This document shows, one piece after another, positions 58,747-64,000 of a stretch of DNA of 64,000 nt. The notes under the pieces are model-generated. The model saw only the letters and a list, made by a program, of their open reading frames with translations, did not search any database and was not told the DNA's origin. Source of the stretch: Dyadobacter endophyticus (lineage in GTDB: Bacteria; Bacteroidota; Bacteroidia; Cytophagales; Spirosomataceae); assembly GCF_014641595.1 (NCBI RefSeq), contig NZ_BMIA01000001.1:1426001-1490000 (forward strand). Reading direction: 5' to 3'. Both the position numbers and the translations under genes were made by a program. Each line of letters begins with the position of its first letter. The first letter of the stretch is position 1.

Positions 58747-59067
58747 ATGGAAAAGAAGGGCAAGCAATCAGAGGAAAGTTCAGCGTTGTTCACACATCAA
58801 TTAGTCACTTTGGCGGATCTGGAAAAATTTAAGGAGCAAATGCTCTCAGAAATGAGACGGCTGCTTGCAGGTAGAGGCGCGCAGCCATCCAAACAATGGC
58901 TTAAATCTCGGGAAGTAAGGAAACTGCTCGATGTGTCACCGGGCAAACTGCATGCCATGCGCGCTAGCCGCCAACTCAGTTTTATGCGGATCGGCGGAGT
59001 AATGTATTATGATTGGGCAGACATCGAGAAGATGTTTGAGAAATTCAAAACGGCGGCTATCAATTAA
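58747..59067 (+). CDS. Helix-turn-helix (excisionase-type) island protein
   Basis: This 106-aa protein has a C-terminal HTH_17 domain: WLKSREVRKLLDVSPGKLHA, then MRASRQLSFMRIGGVMYYDW, preceded by a helical linker (DLEKFKEQMLSEMRRLLAGR). This is the common small DNA-binding protein of Bacteroidota integrative elements, usually near the integrase or mobilization region. The ATG at 58747 gives the standard N-terminus. Together with ArdA it supports a mobile origin of the region. Confidence 0.85.
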   Translation: MEKKGKQSEESSALFTHQLVTLADLEKFKEQMLSEMRRLLAGRGAQPSKQWLKSREVRKLLDVSPGKLHAMRASRQLSFMRIGGVMYYDWADIEKMFEKFKTAAIN

Positions 59068-59105
59068 AGCCTATCTGATCACTTATTAGTAATTGCTACC
59101 AGTTT

Positions 59106-59137
59106 CCCCTGACTAGAGATACGTCAGGGGGATTTTA
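59106..59137 (+). terminator. Rho-independent terminator
   Basis: CCCCTGAC, loop TAGAGATAC, GTCAGGGG followed by GGATTTTAT, 39 bp after the HTH gene. Confidence 0.8.
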
Positions 59138-59404
59138 TACAACGGGGTTGAGCAGTCAAGGATGCTCTGCACTTTTCAATCACTAACGATCAAGATGAGG
59201 GCAAACCTCAGCTGCTATCATGTATGGAATCTAAATAGACTTTCTTGGATCTGAAGATTTTGCAACCAAGCTCAATTCCACCCAAGCGCAGAAATTGATC
59301 TAACAGAAACTTAATCAGAAAGTTTACAAGTTTTACTGTAAATGATCGGTTAAGTTTTCACTACGGCATGTAAAGCTGGCGACGGATGTAGTCTGATGCA
59401 AAGA

Positions 59405-60268
59405 TCAGTCGATTAACCTGATTCTTGATTTATTGGGCGTAATCCCGGCGGCTTTTTTGAAGAACTTGATAAAGTGGGACTGGTCTTCAAAGCCCAGTGA
59501 CCAGGCGATTTGGTTTACATTCCAATCCATATTTTGCAGGAGATGTTTTGCTTCCAGGAAAATACGTTCGGCGATCAATTGTGAGGTCGTCTTTTCTGTC
59601 CCTCGTTTCAATGAACGGTTTAAATGGTTTGTATGTACAAACAGCGCCTGCGCAAAGTCGGCCGGATGTCTCAAATGCATTTTATGGGACGCATCCAGGA
59701 TGGGGAATTGTCCTTCCAGCAGCTCATGGAAGTGCGTGTTCAGACGCATAGTGCTGTTGACCTGTTGCCTTCTTAACTCGCAGCCTGGCTGTAATTTGAG
59801 TGTATCCAGTATCAGTTGAAGTACTAATACCCTTACAGCATCGTACTTGTAAATGAAATCCAGCCCAACTTCACGCTCAATGGCGGCAAAAAGTTCATTA
59901 AAGGACTCCATCTGTATCCTCGATATTTCAAACACCGGCGATGCGCATGGCCGAAACATCGGGTAGTCATTGATGTTGACGAATTGATCGAAAAAACGCT
60001 CCGTAAATACGCACAAATAACCCGGATGTTGCTTTCCCTGCGGCTCGAAGCGGTATACCATATTCGGCCTCGAAAATAAGATAGCCTGCTTTTGGATCTG
60101 GGCTGTTTTGTCGGCAAAATGGATCGTGTTGGCTCCTTGATGAATGCTGATCTTGAAAATACCTTTTCTGTTGTAGGGCAGGCAGCTTTCCAACTGATCT
60201 TTGGCAGGCACACGAATTACCTTGAAATCCCCGGGGATAATTTCTGGTCGGCTAATGCTGGTTATCAT
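59405..60268 (-). CDS. AraC family transcriptional regulator
   Basis: This 287-aa regulator has a cupin-like N-terminal domain (ANTIHFADKTAQIQKQAILF, about 46-65) and the HTH pair (FAQALFVHTNHLNRSLKRGTEKT, then WNVNQIAWSLGFEDQSHFIKFFKKAAGITP). Its ATG overlaps the stop of the upstream saccharopine-dehydrogenase-like gene (TAATG), so it is translationally coupled and is the last gene of a three-gene operon. It may feed back on other SDR or redox genes. Confidence 0.92.
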   Translation of the reverse strand: MITSISRPEIIPGDFKVIRVPAKDQLESCLPYNRKGIFKISIHQGANTIHFADKTAQIQKQAILFSRPNMVYRFEPQGKQHPGYLCVFTERFFDQFVNINDYPMFRPCASPVFEISRIQMESFNELFAAIEREVGLDFIYKYDAVRVLVLQLILDTLKLQPGCELRRQQVNSTMRLNTHFHELLEGQFPILDASHKMHLRHPADFAQALFVHTNHLNRSLKRGTEKTTSQLIAERIFLEAKHLLQNMDWNVNQIAWSLGFEDQSHFIKFFKKAAGITPNKSRIRLID

Positions 60269-61272
60269 TATAGGTCGACGATGCGCACATCCAGGTCCTG
60301 AAGGAGCTCCTCCCCATATACCGAGGCAGGCGACTGAAAGCCCGTTTTAAAGGATCCATGCAATACGCGCGAAGCAACCTGGATCGCCGCTTTCACAGTA
60401 GGCATGTATCCGGCCTGCATAATAGCCAGCGATTTCACTTTGTCGCCGTCGGCCCCGGTTATCTCCACCAGAATCTTGCTCGGCGCCTCCCAAAGATCTG
60501 CTTGTTCCTGTCCGTCCTGAATAGGTTTTTGAGCCTGCTCACCATCTGCAACGGGCAATTTCATTTGAAAATACTCTTCGATGTCCGGTATCCCGGTGGA
60601 TCGGTAGCAAAGTACAACGCCTCCCAACGGAGTAGGAAGGCACTCCATGGGCCCCTCGCCGAAATCGAAGTTTGCCGGGGTGCTATGGTCGAGTCTTTGG
60701 ATCGAGCCGTTTTTTCTAACCAGCACACCCGCGTTGATGATATTTGCACTGCTGGCAATCGAGCCGGGCGTAAAGCCACCACTGTATTGAAACGCCGTAC
60801 GTAAAGCGGCAGGCGCTTCCACCCGTTTTGCCGTATGTACTACCAGTGGATCGTAGGTAGAGAATAGCCCTGCACCCGGAAGTATCATGATGCCTGCTGC
60901 GACGGCTGCCGCGTTTCTCGATTCCGCAAGCCGGTAGATATCAACTTCGGCAGTAATGTCCACGTAATGTACCCCGTTGGTAATGCATGCCTGCATTGCC
61001 ATTTCCGCAGTTTCGCTAAATGGACCGGCAATGTTAAGCAGGCACGTTTTTTCAGCGAGCGCCTTAGACCATTCCGTCTTGTCTTCCACCGAAAAGACAT
61101 GAAAAGGCACACTCAATTGTTGTGACAGCGCCAGCAGTTTCCGACGATTTCTGCCCGCGATTTCAAAATTCAACCCACACTTAATTGCTTCCTGGCAGAT
61201 CATCTTGCCGGTGTGCCCGGTCGCGCCATAGATCAGCAGCTTTCCTTTTCCAGGGTCTTGTTTGGTTAGCAT
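60268..61272 (-). CDS. Saccharopine dehydrogenase-like NAD(P)-binding protein
   Basis: This 334-aa protein has an N-terminal Rossmann motif (GATGHTGKMICQEAI, about 15-29) and a second domain typical of the trans-acting enoyl reductase/saccharopine dehydrogenase family (VDITAEVDIYRLAESRN, then GAGLFSTYDPLVVHTAKRVE). The actual reaction is unknown. It overlaps the AraC gene by one base and starts two bases after the MazG-like stop, so all three are co-translated. The operon faces the TetR-type palindrome at 61735. Confidence 0.88.
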   Translation of the reverse strand: MLTKQDPGKGKLLIYGATGHTGKMICQEAIKCGLNFEIAGRNRRKLLALSQQLSVPFHVFSVEDKTEWSKALAEKTCLLNIAGPFSETAEMAMQACITNGVHYVDITAEVDIYRLAESRNAAAVAAGIMILPGAGLFSTYDPLVVHTAKRVEAPAALRTAFQYSGGFTPGSIASSANIINAGVLVRKNGSIQRLDHSTPANFDFGEGPMECLPTPLGGVVLCYRSTGIPDIEEYFQMKLPVADGEQAQKPIQDGQEQADLWEAPSKILVEITGADGDKVKSLAIMQAGYMPTVKAAIQVASRVLHGSFKTGFQSPASVYGEELLQDLDVRIVDL

Positions 61273-61274
61273 AT

Positions 61275-61601
61275 TTATTCTTTTAGTAGTTTTTCAGTTC
61301 TGGACAGAAAGCCGTCTAGTGCATGCTCAATATCAATTTCCATGCGGTCGGCCAAAATGATCAGCCACCAGATGCATTCGCCAAGCTTGTGTTCCAATTC
61401 GCCGGAAGCATTTCCTGCCTTTGGCCAGCGGCCCTGTTGGGACATGACCAGGCGGCCCACCAATCCGACGTCGGTCAGAAAAGCCAGCGCATCCTCTTCC
61501 ACGGTCCATTCGGAGCCGTGATGCTGCCGCTCCAATTCGTGGTACAATGCGCGTATGGCTTGCGAGCGCGATACCGCATCTTTCATTGTTAATTCTTTCA
61601 T
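61275..61601 (-). CDS. MazG-like nucleotide pyrophosphohydrolase
   Basis: This 108-aa protein shows a MazG-like helical core: AIRALYHELERQHHGSEWTV, DALAFLTDVGLVGRLVMSQQ, then LEHKLGECIWWLIILADRME with the metal-binding E-L...E-x-x-D-like acidic residues. MazG-like enzymes hydrolyse (d)NTPs to monophosphates and can clear damaged nucleotides. It is the first gene of the operon. The ATG at 61601 is preferred; ATG at 61586 is also possible. Confidence 0.7.
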   Translation of the reverse strand: MKELTMKDAVSRSQAIRALYHELERQHHGSEWTVEEDALAFLTDVGLVGRLVMSQQGRWPKAGNASGELEHKLGECIWWLIILADRMEIDIEHALDGFLSRTEKLLKE

Positions 61602-61734
61602 ATTGATCTGTTGGTTTAATTCATTCCTGCACATTCCACGCTGCGATTGACAAAGCTCGTCAACACCAGAATCTCAAATGTGTCCTGATTGGTGAAAGTT
61701 GTATCCGCTTTAACCAGATGATTATTTATTATTC

Positions 61735-61750
61735 TGAAACGATCGTTTCA
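61735..61750. promoter_or_regulatory. TetR-type operator, copy 1
   Basis: TGAAACGATCGTTTCA is a perfect 16-bp palindrome between the MazG operon and the tetR stop. It matches the palindrome at 62369-62392. Confidence 0.8.
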
Positions 61751-61766
61751 AATTTTGCCAAAAAAA

Positions 61767-62345
61767 TTAACTGGAAATCTGGGCGATCAGAAATTTGGCC
61801 ATCTTCTTGACCCTGGCAGCGTCCTGATGTACGATATAAGACTGATGCCAGCCTGTAAATGCATTGAGGATGTAGTCAGCGATCATTTCGGCATCGGTAT
61901 CTGCGGGCATCTCCTTTTCTTCGATGGCCCGCCTAACAAGTGACAGAAAAAGTGCATAGGTAAGGTCACTTTCATGTTTAAGGATTGCCTGAACATCTTT
62001 GTCTGTAACGGCCAACTCGAATGTCGTCTTAATGGCCAGACAGCTGTTGCTGCTGTACAAAATCGAATTGACCGACTCGTTGATGATACTGATCAGCGCT
62101 TTCGATGCAGATTTGAATCCTGATGCATGCGTTTGAAGCGCCCCAGCCCGGGCCTGGGTATAATCGTCGATACACCTGATAAAAAGCTGACGTTTGTCGC
62201 CAATGGTATTGTAAAGGCTGCTGGGGTTGATCTGCATGGCGTCAGTCAAGTCGCGCATCGATGCGCCATTATAGCCTTTCTTCCAAAAGACTTCCATTGC
62301 TTTCCGGATCGCATCCTGCTGATTAAATTCTACCAATCGTGCCAT
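61767..62345 (-). CDS. TetR family transcriptional repressor
   Basis: This 192-aa repressor has the TetR N-terminal HTH (AIRKAMEVFWKKGYNGASMR, then DLTDAMQINPSSLYNTIGDK) and a C-terminal ligand-binding helical bundle. The style (RLVEFNQQDAIRKAMEVFWKKGY) resembles AcrR/NemR-like and SDR-associated repressors. The ATG at 62345 places the HTH at residues 8-50. It lies between two palindromes with the same half site TGAAAC, upstream of its own gene and of the MazG operon, so it probably represses itself, the divergent SDR pair and the operon. Confidence 0.93.
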   Translation of the reverse strand: MARLVEFNQQDAIRKAMEVFWKKGYNGASMRDLTDAMQINPSSLYNTIGDKRQLFIRCIDDYTQARAGALQTHASGFKSASKALISIINESVNSILYSSNSCLAIKTTFELAVTDKDVQAILKHESDLTYALFLSLVRRAIEEKEMPADTDAEMIADYILNAFTGWHQSYIVHQDAARVKKMAKFLIAQISS

Positions 62346-62368
62346 AAGTAAAAGCAAAGATAATGCCA

Positions 62369-62392
62369 TTTCTGAAACAATCGTTTCAGAAA
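62369..62392. promoter_or_regulatory. TetR-type operator, copy 2
   Basis: TTTCTGAAAC-AATC-GTTTCAGAAA has two perfect 10-bp half sites. It lies 24 bp before tetR and about 20 bp upstream of the -7 element for the divergent SDR (62412). Confidence 0.85.
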
Positions 62393-62411
62393 TGAAAATA
62401 AAGTCGGGCAG

Positions 62412-62419
62412 TAATTTTG
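62412..62419 (+). promoter_or_regulatory. -7 element for the SDR pair
   Basis: TAATTTTG (TAnnTTTG). The operator at 62369-62392 covers the -33 region of this promoter, the expected place for repression. Confidence 0.55.
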
Positions 62420-62499
62420 GATACAGATTATACCTGATTGGAAACATGATGCTGCCGGTAACGCCGGAGCTTTGCATCGAACATTTAACCCAATAAAAC

Positions 62500-63321
62500 A
62501 TGCAAACCATATTCATCACCGGCGCTTCGTCCGGATTGGGCAAAGCAGCCGCCAGGTTGTTTCAAGCCAGGGGCTGGAAAGTCATCGCTACGATGCGTAA
62601 TCCTGAAAAGGAAACAGAACTTGACCGGTTGGCCAATGTCACACTGTTGCCATTGGATGTGACCGACGCGGCGCAAGTAAAATTGACAATTCAAAAGGCC
62701 ATCACGTCCGGCGTCGACGTGGTGCTCAACAATGCGGGCTACGGGCTTGTGGGTGGTTTTGAAGGCTATTCGGACGACCAGATCAGAAAACAACTGGAAA
62801 CGAATTTACTGGGTGTTTTCAGGGTTTCCCAGCCATTTGTAACCTATTTCAGGGAGCAAAATAGGAAAGGCCTGGTTGTTACGGTCACCTCGGCTGCCGG
62901 CATTGCGGCCAATCCGCTGGCTTCGGTATACAGCGCCACCAAATTCGCTTTGGAAGGTTGGAGTGAGGCGATGAACTACGAAGTCAACCAGTTCGGCATT
63001 CGTTTTAAGACCGTCGCTCCCGGCGCAATGAATACCGACTATGTAGGAAGGTCATTGGCCTTCGTCGCCCATGATGCTTATTCGCCGCTCTGGAACAAGA
63101 TGATGTCCGGATTCGAGGACGGAAGCACCAACGTGGTTTTCTCCGAACCCTCGGAAATCGCGGAAATTATTTACCAGGCTGCCACCGACGGCAAGCCGCA
63201 ACTCCGGTATCTGGCAGGCCCAGACGCGGTCAATGCTGCGAGGGAACGCCAGGAAATGGGCCTTCAGGCACATAGCGAACAAATCAGCAAACTTTATCAA
63301 ATTAACGAAAATGGAAAGTGA
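62500..63321 (+). CDS. SDR family oxidoreductase
   Basis: This 273-aa classical SDR has TGASSGLG (about 7-14), VVLNNAG, and TVTSAAGIAANPLASVYSATKFALEG with intact Ser/Tyr/Lys. It is divergent from tetR and shares its operator, so the substrate or a related molecule is likely the inducer. The stop overlaps the start of the next SDR by 11 bp, indicating coupled translation. Confidence 0.92.
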   Translation: MQTIFITGASSGLGKAAARLFQARGWKVIATMRNPEKETELDRLANVTLLPLDVTDAAQVKLTIQKAITSGVDVVLNNAGYGLVGGFEGYSDDQIRKQLETNLLGVFRVSQPFVTYFREQNRKGLVVTVTSAAGIAANPLASVYSATKFALEGWSEAMNYEVNQFGIRFKTVAPGAMNTDYVGRSLAFVAHDAYSPLWNKMMSGFEDGSTNVVFSEPSEIAEIIYQAATDGKPQLRYLAGPDAVNAARERQEMGLQAHSEQISKLYQINENGK

Positions 63322-64000
63322 AAATCTAAGAGGCAAAGTGGCGGTTATTACAGGGGCCAGCAGCGGTATAGGCGAGGCGATCGCAAGATATCTGGCCACT
63401 CAGGGTGTCTGGGTAAGCCTTGGCGCGCGACGGAAGGATAAACTGCAAGCGCTTGAAGAGCAAATCAATTCATCTGGCGGAAGAGCAACCATACAAATTA
63501 CGGATATCACACAAAAAGATTCGGTCGATGGCCTTATCCGGCATACTTTGAATACATTTGGTCATGTGGATGTGATGATTAACAATGCCGGGGTAATGCT
63601 ATTGTCGAAGCTGGAAGAGCTGCGCGTTGAAGAATGGGAAGCTATGATTGATACTAACCTGAAGGGAATGCTCTACGGAATAGGCGCTGTCTTGCCGCAC
63701 TTCAAAAGCAGGATGCAGGGGCAATTCATCAATATTTCTTCCCTGTCCGGGCACCGGGTGGATCCCACGAGTGCGGTGTATTCCGCCACAAAATTTGCCG
63801 TCAGGGCATTGTCGGAAGGATTGCGCCAGGAAATCAAGCCCTACAACATTCGCACAACGGTTATTTCTCCGGGTATTATCCAATCTGACCTGACCGGGGG
63901 AATCACAGACCCTTTCGCAAGGGAAATGGTCAAGGGAATGGCAGCGATGGCCATTTCGGCAGATGCGATCGCCCATTCGGTGGCACACGCGATTTGCCAG
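63311..64000 (+). CDS. SDR family oxidoreductase (partial)
   Basis: From the ATG at 63311 the frame stays open to the end of the window (230 codons). It has TGASSGIG, VMINNAG, and NISSLSGHRVDPTSAVYSATKFAVRA with intact catalytic residues, and a classical C-terminus (TVISPGIIQSDLT). The first codons overlap the previous SDR gene. About 15-20 residues should follow beyond the window. Confidence 0.92.
   Translation, partial: MESENLRGKVAVITGASSGIGEAIARYLATQGVWVSLGARRKDKLQALEEQINSSGGRATIQITDITQKDSVDGLIRHTLNTFGHVDVMINNAGVMLLSKLEELRVEEWEAMIDTNLKGMLYGIGAVLPHFKSRMQGQFINISSLSGHRVDPTSAVYSATKFAVRALSEGLRQEIKPYNIRTTVISPGIIQSDLTGGITDPFAREMVKGMAAMAISADAIAHSVAHAICQ

Noticed and set aside
1..64000. CRISPR arrays, rRNA and tRNA genes
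   Set aside because: No regularly spaced repeats and no tRNA or rRNA signature were seen on either strand by eye; a scan with tRNAscan-SE would settle it.

Overview
The window looks like chromosomal DNA of a Bacteroidota bacterium, most likely Cytophagales/Spirosomaceae and Dyadobacter- or Spirosoma-like. Evidence: a SusC/SusD pair, FtsX-type permease encoded without its ATPase, many AraC regulators, promoters with the Bacteroidota -7 element TAnnTTTG, and few Shine-Dalgarno sequences. The genus is inference from gene style; no rRNA, tRNA or CRISPR array was seen.

Layout. 0-8.9 kb: HxlR/old-yellow-enzyme divergon, SDR oxidoreductases, three AraC regulators, and decayed genes (a carboxymuconolactone decarboxylase and a molybdenum-hydroxylase Fe-S subunit). 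9.0-13.3 kb: a stray copy of a serine-hydrolase 3' end, a DyP-peroxidase pair, a Crp/Fnr regulator and an outer-membrane protein. 13.5-22.6 kb: a redox cluster (five SDRs, VOC, GlcG-like protein, tandem ABM protein, sigma-54 activator, two AraC genes). Three transcription units here share a 27-bp motif placed exactly 60 bp before a -7-like element. 22.6-29.3 kb: FtsX permease and a serine hydrolase, separated by a family of dispersed GGTTACC repeats. 29.3-33.4 kb: AT-rich accessory stretch with small unknown and secreted proteins and about 1.5 kb without genes. 33.4-39.6 kb: SusD/SusC divergent from a PI-PLC-like secreted enzyme. 39.6-45.5 kb: an AT-rich ORFan, a metallophosphoesterase, small proteins and a gene graveyard (AraC, PLC, RND, xanthine-dehydrogenase and IS3 fragments).

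45.5-59.1 kb is accessory DNA with a mobilization module: a HEPN-motif protein (possible antiphage factor), HTH protein, ParA-like ATPase, membrane protein, MobC-like protein and relaxase, with a strong hairpin upstream as oriT candidate. An XRE regulator, lipoproteins including two tandem Kazal inhibitors, PhyH, isochorismatase, serine hydrolase, frameshifted ardA and an excisionase-like HTH gene follow. No integrase or conjugation genes are visible. 59.4-64 kb: an AraC/saccharopine-dehydrogenase-like/MazG-like operon facing a TetR gene and two SDRs, with matching TetR-type palindromes upstream of both units.

Overall, the window carries many locally controlled redox genes (eight SDRs, OYE, DyP, VOC, ABM), each near its own regulator, mixed with genome decay and one mobilizable island. 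The best leads are the phased 27-bp regulon motif, the HEPN protein inside the mobilizable island, the dispersed GGTTACC repeats, the Kazal pair, and the Cys-rich protein/membrane protein pair at 5.7-6.4 kb.
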